Below are positions 33,319 to 41,748 of a stretch of DNA of 64,000 nt, one piece after another; within the stretch, counting starts at the first letter, position 1; each line of letters begins with the position of its first letter. Both the position numbers and the translations under genes were made by a program. The DNA lies in contig NZ_RKME01000021.1 of the NCBI RefSeq assembly GCF_003797825.1, forward strand, positions 1 through 64,000, read 5' to 3'. Under the pieces are notes generated by a model that did no database searches, was not told the origin of the DNA, and worked only from the letters and a program-made list of their open reading frames with translations. The stretch is from Gordonia sp. OPL2. GTDB lineage: Bacteria; Actinomycetota; Actinomycetes; Mycobacteriales; Mycobacteriaceae.

Positions 33319-34137
33319 ATGCGAATTGCGATGGCGCAGATCAGCTCGGGCACCGATCCGACCGCGAACCTGGAGATCGTGGAGAACGCGACCGCCGAGG
33401 CCGCGGCCGGCGGCGCCGACCTCGTGGTGTTCCCCGAGGCGACGATGTGCCGGTTCGGGGTCCCGCTCGGCCCGGTCGCCGAGCCGCTCGACGGCCCCTG
33501 GGCGACCGGGGTCGGAGCGATCGCCGCGCGACATGGGTTGACCGTCGTGGCCGGGATGTTCACCCCCGACGGTGACCGAGTGCGCAACACGCTCGTGATC
33601 GCCGGGGCCGACGGCACCATCGGCTCCTACGACAAGATCCACCTCTATGACGCCTTCGGATTCGCCGAGTCACGCACGGTCGCGCCCGGCGCCGAGCCGG
33701 TGACCTTCGACGTCGGCTGCACGACCGTCGGGGTGGCGACCTGCTACGACATCCGGTTCCCGGCGCTGTTCACCGAACTCGCGGCGCGGGGTGCAGCGGT
33801 CATCGTGGTGCCCGCGTCGTGGGGAGCGGGTCCCGGCAAGGTGCATCAGTGGGAGGTTCTCGCGACCGCCCGTGCCCTGGATTCCACGACGTTCGTCGCG
33901 GCCGTCGGCCAGGCGGTACCGGTCGACGAATCGGTGCGAGAGTCGTCCGCGCCCACCGGAACAGGTCACAGCCAACTCACAGATCCCTTCGGTAGCGTGG
34001 TCGCCGCATACGACGAAGGCGTGCACCTCGGAGTCCACGAGGTCGACGTCCGCGCAGTGGAGAAGGCACGAGCGGCTCTTGCCGTGCTGACCAATCAACG
34101 GCCTATTCGACAGGCCTCGGAACCTTTGACCAGCTGA
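33319..34137 (+). CDS. Nitrilase-superfamily carbon-nitrogen hydrolase
   Basis: This 272-aa enzyme has the catalytic Glu-Lys-Cys triad of the superfamily: E in VVFPEATMCRFG, K in YDKIHLYDAFG and C in GVATCYDIRFP. It is the counterpart of Rv0480c and resembles the Nit2/omega-amidase-like branch that repairs amide metabolites. TACGCT (33306-33311) lies 7 nt before ATG 33319, giving a leaderless start. The next gene (DUF2993) begins 12 bp downstream, so the two are probably cotranscribed. The substrate is inferred. Confidence 0.9.
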   Translation: MRIAMAQISSGTDPTANLEIVENATAEAAAGGADLVVFPEATMCRFGVPLGPVAEPLDGPWATGVGAIAARHGLTVVAGMFTPDGDRVRNTLVIAGADGTIGSYDKIHLYDAFGFAESRTVAPGAEPVTFDVGCTTVGVATCYDIRFPALFTELAARGAAVIVVPASWGAGPGKVHQWEVLATARALDSTTFVAAVGQAVPVDESVRESSAPTGTGHSQLTDPFGSVVAAYDEGVHLGVHEVDVRAVEKARAALAVLTNQRPIRQASEPLTS

Positions 34138-34149
34138 GGACCTCACGAC

Positions 34150-35295
34150 ATGACCGAAGACAGCGAGAACGCCAACAAGAATCCCGCCGGTGACGAGAAG
34201 CCGGAAAGCCCGGCCGACGGTGCGCAGCCCGGGCAGCCCGGCCAGGCCGACCAGCAGTCCGGTCCGGACGCGCAGGCGGCATGGAGCGGTGACGCCACCG
34301 ACGCGACCGAGAAGTTGAACACCGAGCGGATGGGTACGGCGACACCGACCGAGGAGTCTCCGCGCGCCTATTCGCAGGTGGGTCGAACCGACACCGCGCA
34401 GTTCCAGGACCCGGGGCAGACCGCACAGTTCGGCCACGACGACGGATTCGCACCGATCCCGCCGGGCGCGCATGCCGGCGGACAGCCGGGTGTCGTCTCG
34501 ACCTCGCCGTCGCGCCGCAGCCGCGGGAAGATCATCGGTGCGATCGCAGCCGCCGTCGTGCTGGTCCTCGTGATCGCCGCGGTCGGCAGCGAACTGTATC
34601 TGCGCAACAAGGCCACCGACTGCATGGAGAGCGCGTTCACCGAACTCACCGGCACCGAGACCAATGTGTCGCTGAGCCGGAAACCGATGCTGCTGCAGGG
34701 ATTCGGCAACGACATCCCGTTCGTCCAGGTCGACACCGTCGACCAGCCGGGCCAGATGCGTCTGCATGCGCGCGCCGAGGGCATCCACGAAGACGGCGAC
34801 CAGTCGAGCATCCGCTCACTCGTCGGTTCCGGGTATGTGCCGTTCGAGCGCATCGTCGCGATGAGCAAGACGGCACAGACGGGTGCGTCGTCGTCCGGCA
34901 ACGGAGGGGGCGAGGGAGCCTCCGGACTGATGCAGGGCGCGACCATCGAGTCCGTGACCGGCAACGCCGCCGAGGGAACCATCCAGGTCGACTCCGCGGT
35001 CCAGCTCGCCTTCCTGCCGATCCCGGTGTCGACCACCATCAAACCGGTGCTGCAGGACGGTCGCGTGCGCTTCGAGGTCGTCAAGGCCAACGCGTTCATC
35101 TTCGGTATCCCGGCCGACTACGCGCAGCAGGTCGTCGACCAGGTGTCCGGCTCGATGCTCGGTTCCTTCTTCGACGACGTCACCGTGACCGACCTCAAGG
35201 TGACCGATCAGGGTGTCGACTTCGCCGTCGACGGCCGTGACGTCGCGCTCAGCGGTCAGGTCACCGGCGGATCGGGGGAGTGCTCGGCCGCCTAG
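34150..35295 (+). CDS. DUF2993 (LmeA-like) membrane-anchored protein
   Basis: This 381-aa protein has a 120-residue Pro/Gln/Asp-rich cytosolic N-terminus and one transmembrane helix (IIGAIAAAVVLVLVIAAVG). An extracytoplasmic DUF2993 domain (TETNVSLSRKPMLLQGFGND ... GVDFAVDGRDVALSGQ) completes it. It corresponds to Rv0479c. LmeA, the best known DUF2993 protein, supports mannan elongation of lipomannan in mycobacteria; whether this one does so is unknown. GAGGACC precedes ATG 34150. Confidence 0.8.
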   Translation: MTEDSENANKNPAGDEKPESPADGAQPGQPGQADQQSGPDAQAAWSGDATDATEKLNTERMGTATPTEESPRAYSQVGRTDTAQFQDPGQTAQFGHDDGFAPIPPGAHAGGQPGVVSTSPSRRSRGKIIGAIAAAVVLVLVIAAVGSELYLRNKATDCMESAFTELTGTETNVSLSRKPMLLQGFGNDIPFVQVDTVDQPGQMRLHARAEGIHEDGDQSSIRSLVGSGYVPFERIVAMSKTAQTGASSSGNGGGEGASGLMQGATIESVTGNAAEGTIQVDSAVQLAFLPIPVSTTIKPVLQDGRVRFEVVKANAFIFGIPADYAQQVVDQVSGSMLGSFFDDVTVTDLKVTDQGVDFAVDGRDVALSGQVTGGSGECSAA

Positions 35296-35390
35296 CCGAC
35301 ACCGCGCCCACCTTCCGTGTGAGCGGTGTCCGTCCACCTGCGCCGATCGTCGACCCCGCGGTCTCCGCGGAATCGCCGGTACGCTGGGGG

Positions 35391-35477
35391 ATGTCCGATT
35401 TTGCCGGTCTTGCCGGGATCGCCCGACGGGCGCCCGAGGGGACAGGTGAGGTGTACCCACAACGGAGGAGAAGATGA
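35391..35477 (+). CDS. Candidate leaderless 28-codon leader ORF
   Basis: TACGCT (35380-35385) lies 5 nt before ATG 35391, which opens a 28-codon frame ending PQRRRR. Its TGA overlaps the ATG of the next gene as ATGA. The last four codons (CGG AGG AGA AGA) also form the ribosome site of the next gene. This could be a translationally coupled leader peptide rather than a functional protein. No homologue is known to me. Confidence 0.45.
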   Translation: MSDFAGLAGIARRAPEGTGEVYPQRRRR

Positions 35478-36295
35478 GCGCACTGATCCTGATCGCTCTC
35501 GTGGTCGTGATCGTCGTCGGCGTCATCGTGGTGTCGCAGCAGCGGTCGGGGGCCAACGCCGCCCGATCACTCGACGACGCCAAGGCCGACGCGCGCCAGG
35601 CGATCGAACGTCTCGGTGGCCAGGTGTTCATGCTGGTCGGCGACGGCCCGGCATCCAAGCAGGCCCTGGCCGACGCGGGTGAGCGTTACACCGCGGCCGG
35701 GTCCCAGATCGAGCAGGCCACGTCGCCTGCCCAGGCCCGACTGGCCAAGCAGACCGCCATCGAGGGTCTGTACTACATCCGTGCCGCACGGTCGGCGATG
35801 AACCTCGATCCCGGCCCGGCCATCCCGGAACTCGACGGGCAGAAGAGTGCCGGAGCTGTCACCGAGGACCGCACCGTCGACTTCGAGGGACGTCAGATCG
35901 AGGCGTCGCCCGGACCGTCGGACCGGACCCCCAACTACTATCCCGGCGGCCGCGTGGCCGGGCGCCCCGTTCCCGCAGGCTGGTATTCCGAGCCGTGGTG
36001 GAAGCCGGCGCTCGTGGCCGGCGCGTGGGGCATCGGCTCGATGTTCCTGTTCTCGGCGATGTTCTCGGGCATGGCGGGCGTCAACTACGACGCGAACGCC
36101 TTCGAGAGCGGTGCCGGTGACGGATCGGACGCCGGGGCCATCGAGGGCGGCGACGGCGGCGATGCCGGTGGCGACATGGGCGGAGATGCCGGCGGTGACG
36201 GCGGCGGCGACGGCGGAGGCTTCTTCGACGGCGGCGGTGGCGACGGCGGCGGATTCTTCGACGGCGGCGGCGACTTCGGCGGTTTCGACTTCTGA
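35474..36295 (+). CDS. Membrane protein with Gly/Asp-rich FFDGGG-repeat C-terminus
   Basis: This 273-aa protein has an N-terminal transmembrane helix (LILIALVVVIVVGVIVVS), a helical region (residues 30-110), a second hydrophobic segment near 185-205 (GAWGIGSMFLFSAMFSGMAG) and a Gly/Asp-rich tail. The tail is low-complexity with repeated GGGFFDGGG. It resembles actinobacterial proteins annotated DUF1542-like. GGAGGAG lies 4 nt before ATG 35474. Function is unknown. Confidence 0.75.
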   Translation: MSALILIALVVVIVVGVIVVSQQRSGANAARSLDDAKADARQAIERLGGQVFMLVGDGPASKQALADAGERYTAAGSQIEQATSPAQARLAKQTAIEGLYYIRAARSAMNLDPGPAIPELDGQKSAGAVTEDRTVDFEGRQIEASPGPSDRTPNYYPGGRVAGRPVPAGWYSEPWWKPALVAGAWGIGSMFLFSAMFSGMAGVNYDANAFESGAGDGSDAGAIEGGDGGDAGGDMGGDAGGDGGGDGGGFFDGGGGDGGGFFDGGGDFGGFDF

Positions 36296-36435
36296 ACGCA
36301 CGTCGATCCCTGTCGGCCGTCGGGTGTTCTGGCAGCGGAGCGAAGACAGAGCCGGTCTGTGGATGGGTCACTCGTCCATCCACAGGCCGTGGCTGCGGCG
36401 GTTGAGCAGCTACCAACCGTGACACCCTCGGCGGC

Positions 36436-36903
36436 ATGGGAATTCGCTACTATGCCTATCCGCTCCGGCCCGACGATGTCGCGGCGGCCCGCCATGACCC
36501 GTATCCGTTCCTCTCCGACGATCCGTTCGCGGACGCCTGGGGTCCTGCCGACGAGCGACCCCGGATGCTCTACCTCGACAAGGCATGGCGAGAGCTGCAA
36601 TTCGTCTTCACCGTCCACGATGAGAAGTTGGCTCCGCGGATCTCCCTGGAACTGGTCAAGGGCAACGTGACCCAGATCGGCCCGTATGGAGCACACCTCG
36701 GCTTCGTGCACGTGCTCCCGCCGGATGTGGTCAAGGAAGTGGCCGCCGACATCATCCTGGTCGAGCCCGCGGACGACGCAGCCATCAAGAAGATCGTTCC
36801 GCACTCGAGCGCGGACTACACGAACGAATTCCTCAATCGCGCACAGGAATTCATGACCGATCTCGCCCGCGACGGGCTCGGGCTCGTCTACACGATCCGC
36901 TGA
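36436..36903 (+). CDS. DUF1877-like conserved protein
   Basis: This 155-aa soluble protein starts MGIRYYAYPLRP and contains LYLDKAWRELQFVF, a pattern resembling DUF1877/YfbM-family proteins. No catalytic residues are evident. It lies between a membrane-protein gene and a Uma2 gene on the same strand. Function is unknown, and the family assignment is by resemblance only. Confidence 0.65.
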   Translation: MGIRYYAYPLRPDDVAAARHDPYPFLSDDPFADAWGPADERPRMLYLDKAWRELQFVFTVHDEKLAPRISLELVKGNVTQIGPYGAHLGFVHVLPPDVVKEVAADIILVEPADDAAIKKIVPHSSADYTNEFLNRAQEFMTDLARDGLGLVYTIR

Positions 36904-36946
36904 CGAGGACGTCTCCCTCCAGGTCGGAAGGCATTACACTACGGCC

Positions 36947-37474
36947 ATGGCCCACCCCACCCGTCCGCATCTGCTCTCGCTGCGTGACTGGTGGGCGCTC
37001 GGCGAGGACCAGGGTGGCCACGTCGAATTGCAGGAAGGGGTGCGGGTAGTGGCGCCGCGGCCGAGCCCGGCGCACGCGCGTACCGTGCTCGGCCTCGCGA
37101 GACAGCTGGCCGACCAACTTCCCGACGGTGTCGAGGTATTGGTGGAGGTGGACGTCGTCGTCGACCCGAGCACACCGGCCACGGTGCGGGTACCGGATCT
37201 GATCTGTCGGCTCGCGACGGACGACGACTCGATGATCACCGCCGATCAGGTGATCCTGGCTGTCGAGGTCGTCTCGCCGGGATCTCGGCGGACCGATCGC
37301 GTGACGAAGAGCAGTGAGTACGCCGACGCGGGTATCCCGCACTATTGGATCGTCCACGAGGACCGTACGGTCACCACGTTGCGATTGATGGCCGGCGGAT
37401 ACGAGGCGAGCGTCCACGTCGGTGACTTCGCCACCCAGTTGCCGTGGCCGCTACGGATCACGACCTCATACTGA
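36947..37474 (+). CDS. Uma2 family (PD-(D/E)XK) putative endonuclease
   Basis: This 175-aa protein has the Uma2 (DUF820) core: RVPDLICRL, then ILAVEVVSPGSRRTDRVTKS and YADAGIPHYWIV. The Asp, Glu and Lys are placed as in PD-(D/E)XK nucleases. These proteins are widespread; their biological role is unclear. TACACT (36935-36940) lies 6 nt before ATG 36947, suggesting a leaderless message. It is convergent with purU. Confidence 0.85.
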   Translation: MAHPTRPHLLSLRDWWALGEDQGGHVELQEGVRVVAPRPSPAHARTVLGLARQLADQLPDGVEVLVEVDVVVDPSTPATVRVPDLICRLATDDDSMITADQVILAVEVVSPGSRRTDRVTKSSEYADAGIPHYWIVHEDRTVTTLRLMAGGYEASVHVGDFATQLPWPLRITTSY

Positions 37475-37487
37475 AATCCTGTGCGCC

Positions 37488-38444
37488 TCAGCTGAAGACG
37501 ACTGTCTTTCGTCCGTGCACGAGCACCCGGTCCTCGAGATGCCAGCGCAACCCGCGCGACAACACGAGGGTCTCGATGTCGCGGCCCTGACGCACCATGT
37601 CGGCGACGGCGTCACTGTGATCGACGCGGATCACGTCCTGCTCGATGATCGGCCCGGCGTCGAGGTCGGCGGTCACGTAATGGCATGTCGCGCCGATCAG
37701 TTTCACTCCTCGCGCGAAGGCCTGGTGGTAGGGCCGCGCGCCGATGAAACTCGGCAGGAAGCTGTGATGGATGTTGATCGCGCGTCCCGCCCACGTGTCG
37801 CAGAGCTGCGGCGGGAGGATCTGCATGAAGCGTGCCAGCACCACCGCATCGGGTGAGTAGCCGTCGACGACGCGAGCGAGTTCCTCGAACGCCACGCCCT
37901 TCTCGCCCGCCGGGAACGGGACGTGATGGAACGGCACGTCGAACCGGGTGACCAGATCCTCCAGGTCGCGATGGTTGCCGACGACCGCTGACACGGTGGC
38001 CGGCAGTTCGCCGCGATGCGCCCGTCCCAACAGGTCCACGAGGCAGTGGGTCTCTTTGCTGACCAGCAGGACCACCGACTTCGGGGCCCCGGTGTCGGTG
38101 AGCCGCCATTCGGTGCCGTCGCCGAGTTCGGCCGCGACCTCGGCGGCGAAGCGTGCGCGCATCTCGTCCACATCCATCGCAACCGACCCGGCGCGGACGG
38201 TCTGCCGCGTGAAGAACCACCCGGTCTCGGGATCGGAGTGGTACCCGGCCTCGGTGATCCAGCCGCCGATCTCGGCGAGGAATCCCGAGATCCGGGCGAC
38301 GATGCCGGTGCGGTCCGGACACCCGAGCGTCAGGACATAGCGACGGTCGGCGTCGTCGGATCGGGCAGTGTCGGACGGGGCAGTGTCGGATCGGGCAGCG
38401 TCGGTCGCGGTGGCGTCGGCGCGGGTCGTCTCTGGTACTGGCAC
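37488..38444 (-). CDS. purU: Formyltetrahydrofolate deformylase
   Basis: This 318-aa enzyme hydrolyses 10-formyl-THF to THF and formate. An N-terminal ACT domain (YVLTLGCPDRTGIVARISGF) is followed by the formyltransferase-fold domain with NIHHSFLPSFIGARPYHQA, GATCHYVTADLDAGPIIEQD and the catalytic Asn/His/Asp. GTG 38444 is preceded at 7 nt by CACACT. Between this start and the ACT domain is an unusual Asp/Thr/Ala/Ser segment encoded by 15-bp repeats (about 38355-38415), absent from typical PurU. It is divergent from deoC with 27 bp between starts. Confidence 0.92.
   Translation of the reverse strand: MPVPETTRADATATDAARSDTAPSDTARSDDADRRYVLTLGCPDRTGIVARISGFLAEIGGWITEAGYHSDPETGWFFTRQTVRAGSVAMDVDEMRARFAAEVAAELGDGTEWRLTDTGAPKSVVLLVSKETHCLVDLLGRAHRGELPATVSAVVGNHRDLEDLVTRFDVPFHHVPFPAGEKGVAFEELARVVDGYSPDAVVLARFMQILPPQLCDTWAGRAINIHHSFLPSFIGARPYHQAFARGVKLIGATCHYVTADLDAGPIIEQDVIRVDHSDAVADMVRQGRDIETLVLSRGLRWHLEDRVLVHGRKTVVFS
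38355..38415. repeat. 15-bp repeats inside the purU 5' coding region
   Basis: Units like TCGGATCGGGCAGTG recur about four times with a 15-bp period and decay at the distal end. They encode five-residue repeats of the SDTAR/SDTAP type in the N-terminal extension of PurU. The period keeps the reading frame, so copy-number change would alter only the linker length. Confidence 0.75.
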
Positions 38445-38471
38445 GACAGCCAGTGTGCCAAGCTCGTCTGT

Positions 38472-39149
38472 GTGATCACCACCGACCTGACCCGCCGCGA
38501 CGTCGCGGCCATCGTCGACCACACGCTACTCAAGCCGGAGGCCACCCGATCGGCCGCCGAGGCCACCGCCGCCGAGGCGGCCGACCTCGGCGTGTACGCG
38601 GTCTGCCTGTCGCCGTCGATGCTGCCGATCGACACCGGGGCGCAGAAGACGTGCGTGGTCGCCGGGTTCCCGTCGGGTAAGCATCATTCGCTGGTCAAGG
38701 CCGCCGAGGCCCGCCTGGCGGTCGACACCGGCGCCCACGAGGTGGACATGGTGATCGACGTGGGTGCAGCGATCGACGGCCGGTTCGACGAGGTCTTCGC
38801 CGACGTGCTGACCGTCCGGGAGGCCGTCGGCGACGACGCCGTGCTCAAGGTCATCATCGAATCCGCCGCGCTGCTGGAGTTCGCCGGACCCGAGACGGTC
38901 ACCGAGGTCGCCAGGCGGGCGGCGCAGGCCGGGGCCGCATTCGTGAAGACCTCCACCGGGTTCCATCCGTCGGGCGGGGCGAGCGTTCAGGCCGTTCGTC
39001 TCATGCGCGCGGCCGTCGGCGACCGCGTCGGGGTCAAGGCCAGCGGCGGTATCCGGACGGCGGAGTTCGCCGCCGAACTGATCGCGGCCGGCGCGACCCG
39101 CCTGGGGCTGTCGGGCTCGCGCGCGGTGCTCGACGGCTTCCCGGACTGA
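38472..39149 (+). CDS. deoC: Deoxyribose-phosphate aldolase
   Basis: This 225-aa enzyme cleaves 2-deoxyribose-5-phosphate to acetaldehyde and glyceraldehyde-3-phosphate. The Schiff-base Lys lies in FVKTSTGF and the proton-relay Lys in GVKASGGIRT. Length matches Rv0478. GTG 38472 lies 7 nt after CAAGCT, a possible leaderless start. The promoter region is shared with divergent purU and is only 27 bp, so the two promoters must overlap. Confidence 0.95.
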   Translation: MITTDLTRRDVAAIVDHTLLKPEATRSAAEATAAEAADLGVYAVCLSPSMLPIDTGAQKTCVVAGFPSGKHHSLVKAAEARLAVDTGAHEVDMVIDVGAAIDGRFDEVFADVLTVREAVGDDAVLKVIIESAALLEFAGPETVTEVARRAAQAGAAFVKTSTGFHPSGGASVQAVRLMRAAVGDRVGVKASGGIRTAEFAAELIAAGATRLGLSGSRAVLDGFPD

Positions 39150-39168
39150 CTGACCCTTGCGGCCCTGC

Positions 39169-40122
39169 TCAGGCGTCGACTCGCGTCCGTCTCGCGTCGA
39201 CGGCTGCGCGGGTGTCCTCGGCGATGAGGTCGGCGTTGATGGCGGCTCCCGCACTGACTCCGGCACCCATCGAGACGGCGACCGTCGCGGCCAGGTCGGC
39301 CACGTTTCCCGCCGCCCACACACCGGGGAGATCGGTCATCCCCATCAGACCGGTCGCGACATACTGTCCGCCCATCGGATGATCGGCGAGGGTGCCGCCG
39401 AGCCGGGTGAACAGTGCGGACCGGACGACGAATCGCGGTGCGACGACGACCGCGTCCAGCTCGACCTCCGAGCCGTCGGACAGCACGACTGCGCGCAGCG
39501 CGCCGTCGACACTGTCGAGGTGATCGACAGGACCGTCGACGACACGGATATCGAGCGCCGAGAACTGCTCTGCCTCGTCGGCCCCGAGTTCGACGTCATG
39601 TGCCAGGAAGGTCACGTCGTCGCTGAGCTGGCGGAACATCAGGGTCTGGTGGACCGACATCGGACTGGTCGCCAGGATGCCGATCCGCTGCCCACGGACC
39701 TCCCATCCGTGGCAGTACGGGCAGTGCAAGACGGTCGAACCCCACAGGTCTGCCACCCCTGGGACATCAGGCAGTTCGTCGACGAGGCCGGAGGCGAGCA
39801 GGATACGACGCGCGTCGATGACCGTGCCGTCGGCGAGCGTCAACGAGAAGCGGCCGTCGTCGGACCGCGCAGCGTCGACGACCTCGCCGGTGCGGATCTG
39901 TACTCCGTACGCCTGTGCCTCCGCGCGACCGCGCTCGAGGAGTTCCAGCGGTCCGATGCCCTCATGACCGAGGACGTTGTGGGCTCCTTCGGCCGGGGCG
40001 TTTCGTGGGGAGCCGGCGTCGATGACGACGACCGACCGGCGGGAGCGTGCGAGAGTCGTGGAGGCGCTCAGGCCTGCGGGTCCGCCACCGATGATGGCGA
40101 CGTCGAAGCTGTTGGTGCTCAT
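39169..40122 (-). CDS. Thioredoxin-reductase-like NAD(P)/FAD-dependent oxidoreductase
   Basis: This 317-aa flavoprotein of the TrxB fold has FAD-binding VAIIGGGPAGLSASTTLARS, VLHCPYCHGWEVRG with a CPYC pair near residue 135 and the C-terminal GVWAAGNVADLAATVAVSMG. CPYC replaces the usual CATC. Such proteins include ferredoxin/bacillithiol-disulfide-type and gliotoxin-like reductases, so the electron acceptor is open. AAAGGAAA precedes ATG 40122. It lies 26 bp downstream of a methyltransferase gene and is probably cotranscribed. Confidence 0.85.
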   Translation of the reverse strand: MSTNSFDVAIIGGGPAGLSASTTLARSRRSVVVIDAGSPRNAPAEGAHNVLGHEGIGPLELLERGRAEAQAYGVQIRTGEVVDAARSDDGRFSLTLADGTVIDARRILLASGLVDELPDVPGVADLWGSTVLHCPYCHGWEVRGQRIGILATSPMSVHQTLMFRQLSDDVTFLAHDVELGADEAEQFSALDIRVVDGPVDHLDSVDGALRAVVLSDGSEVELDAVVVAPRFVVRSALFTRLGGTLADHPMGGQYVATGLMGMTDLPGVWAAGNVADLAATVAVSMGAGVSAGAAINADLIAEDTRAAVDARRTRVDA

Positions 40123-40148
40123 AGGATTTCCTTTCGAGTGATCGTGGA

Positions 40149-41045
40149 TCAGGCCGGCCTGCGGGCCAGCCAGGCGACCCGTCGGGCGTCGACGACGAGG
40201 TCGTCGCGTGCGGACACGGAGGTCGGGCCGTCCCCGAGCAGGCGATCGAGGACGGTGCGATCGTCGTCGGTGATCTCGTCGGCCAGGCCATTGCGGGCAC
40301 GCCCGATCCACAGCGCGGCGTAGTCGCGGGCCGCGTGAGGCGGGTTGTCGATGTGGGTGACGACGTCGATGGTGTCGACGAGCTCGAATCCGGCGTCGGT
40401 GATGGTCGACGACCAATCCGGATGCGCATTCCAGTGACGGGCGTTGGCGCTCGCGCGCAGGCGGCGCTCCACCTCGCCCTCGGCGGTGTCGGCGGGCAGG
40501 AACGTGGGCAATTCGTCGATCTCGACGACCGCCAGCACGCCACCCGGGCGCATCGCCGCGAAGGTCGACGACAGCAGGGCTCCGGGGTCGGCGAAGTGGT
40601 GCATGGTCGACGACGCCCACGCGATGTCGACGTCGATCACCTCGGCGGGCAGCGCGTGGTCGAGGTCGGCGGTGACGGTGCGCACCCGGTCGTCGATGCC
40701 GTCGCGGGACGCGGCCGTCGCCACACGCTCGAGCAGTTCGGTCGAGTTGTCCAGGGCGACGATCTGCGCGGTGGGGAATCGGCGTGCCAAGGCCAAGGTG
40801 CCGGTGCCGGTGCCCGAACCCAGATCGATGACGCGTGTGGGCCGCGTGACGAGTGCCTCGATCCGGCCGGCGACGTCGTCGAGATAGTGGCCGGTCACCG
40901 CGGCGTCGAGGTCGAGGAGGGTCGCCATCGATCCGGCGTCGGGCTGTTCGTGTCCGAGAGTGCCGTGCGGGTGCGGGGAGTGGGCGTGATGGTGATGCGC
41001 GTCGCTGTGGCTCGCGTCGTCGGGGGCGTGGTGCGTGTGTGCCAT
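40149..41045 (-). CDS. Class I SAM-dependent methyltransferase with His-rich N-terminus
   Basis: This 298-aa methyltransferase has motif I VIDLGSGTGTGTLALARRFP, the acidic IVALDNSTELL and a motif IV region DVDIAWASSTMHHFADPG. The first 35 residues hold about ten His (HTHHAPDD, AHHHHAHSPHPHG), suggesting metal binding or storage by this tail. TACCGT lies 7 nt before ATG 41045 on the minus strand (leaderless). It is divergent from an XRE-cupin regulator and cotranscribed with the flavin reductase gene. The substrate is unknown. Confidence 0.85.
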   Translation of the reverse strand: MAHTHHAPDDASHSDAHHHHAHSPHPHGTLGHEQPDAGSMATLLDLDAAVTGHYLDDVAGRIEALVTRPTRVIDLGSGTGTGTLALARRFPTAQIVALDNSTELLERVATAASRDGIDDRVRTVTADLDHALPAEVIDVDIAWASSTMHHFADPGALLSSTFAAMRPGGVLAVVEIDELPTFLPADTAEGEVERRLRASANARHWNAHPDWSSTITDAGFELVDTIDVVTHIDNPPHAARDYAALWIGRARNGLADEITDDDRTVLDRLLGDGPTSVSARDDLVVDARRVAWLARRPA

Positions 41046-41052
41046 GAGGTCC

Positions 41053-41086
41053 ACGGTAGCCATCTAATGCGCAGAGCGCATACACT
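41053..41086. promoter_or_regulatory. Compact divergent promoter with palindromic operator
   Basis: Within 48 bp lie two divergent -10 boxes: TACCGT on the minus strand (41058-41053) and TACACT on the plus strand (41081-41086). Each ends 7 nt before an ATG. Between them ATGCGC-AGA-GCGCAT (41067-41081) is a perfect palindrome. The divergently encoded XRE regulator is the likely ligand, repressing both genes. Confidence 0.65.
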
Positions 41087-41093
41087 CTTGCGT

Positions 41094-41657
41094 ATGGAGC
41101 AAGAAATCGATGCGGTCGTTCGTCAACGGATTCGCGGCCTCCGCATGGCCAAGGGATGGACATTGGACTCGATGGCCGCCCGGTGTTTCCTGAGCCCGTC
41201 GACCCTCAGTCGCATCGAGACCGGACATCGCCGGGTGGCGCTCGATCAGCTCGTCCCGATCGCCCGCGCCCTGGGGACCTCGCTCGACCAGCTCGTCGAA
41301 CCCGTCGGTGACGACGACGTCGTGATCCGGCCCGAGCCGCACTCGTCGTCGGGGATGACGGTGTGGAAGCTGTCCCGCGACAACACGCCCGGTGGGGTGA
41401 TCGTCGCGAAGATGCGGGTGACCCCGGAGCATCGTGTCGATCCCGAGCATCTCGGCGTCCACCCTGGTCGTGAGTGGTTCACCGTGATCTCCGGGACGAT
41501 TCGGCTCTATCTCGGCGATCGGGTGATCCTGGTGCCACCGGGGCAGGCGGCGGAGTTCTCGACGATGGTCCCGCATGGCATGACTGCCGTCGACGGCCCG
41601 GCCGAGATCGTGTCGATCTTCGACCACGACGGCGAGCGTGTGCACATCCCGGGCTGA
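41094..41657 (+). CDS. XRE family regulator with cupin domain
   Basis: This 187-aa regulator has an N-terminal HTH (RIRGLRMAKGWTLDSMAARC FLSPSTLSRIETGHRRV) and a C-terminal cupin (HPGREWFTVISGTIRLYLGD ... VPPGQAAEFSTMVPHGM). TACACT lies 7 nt before ATG 41094, so the start is probably leaderless. It probably controls the divergent methyltransferase/flavin reductase operon through the palindrome at 41067. The ligand is unknown. Confidence 0.88.
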   Translation: MEQEIDAVVRQRIRGLRMAKGWTLDSMAARCFLSPSTLSRIETGHRRVALDQLVPIARALGTSLDQLVEPVGDDDVVIRPEPHSSSGMTVWKLSRDNTPGGVIVAKMRVTPEHRVDPEHLGVHPGREWFTVISGTIRLYLGDRVILVPPGQAAEFSTMVPHGMTAVDGPAEIVSIFDHDGERVHIPG

Positions 41658-41748
41658 GGTGGCCGGGCAGTCATTCGACTGACTGCCGAGACACATCACA
41701 GCTGGCAGAACGGTTTCGGGGCGTTCAGATCGGTACGCTGGAGACGTT

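Noticed and set aside
39169..41163. 664-aa fused methyltransferase-flavin reductase
   Set aside because: The methyltransferase is in another frame with its own stop. The upstream part of this frame is Arg-rich shadow sequence.
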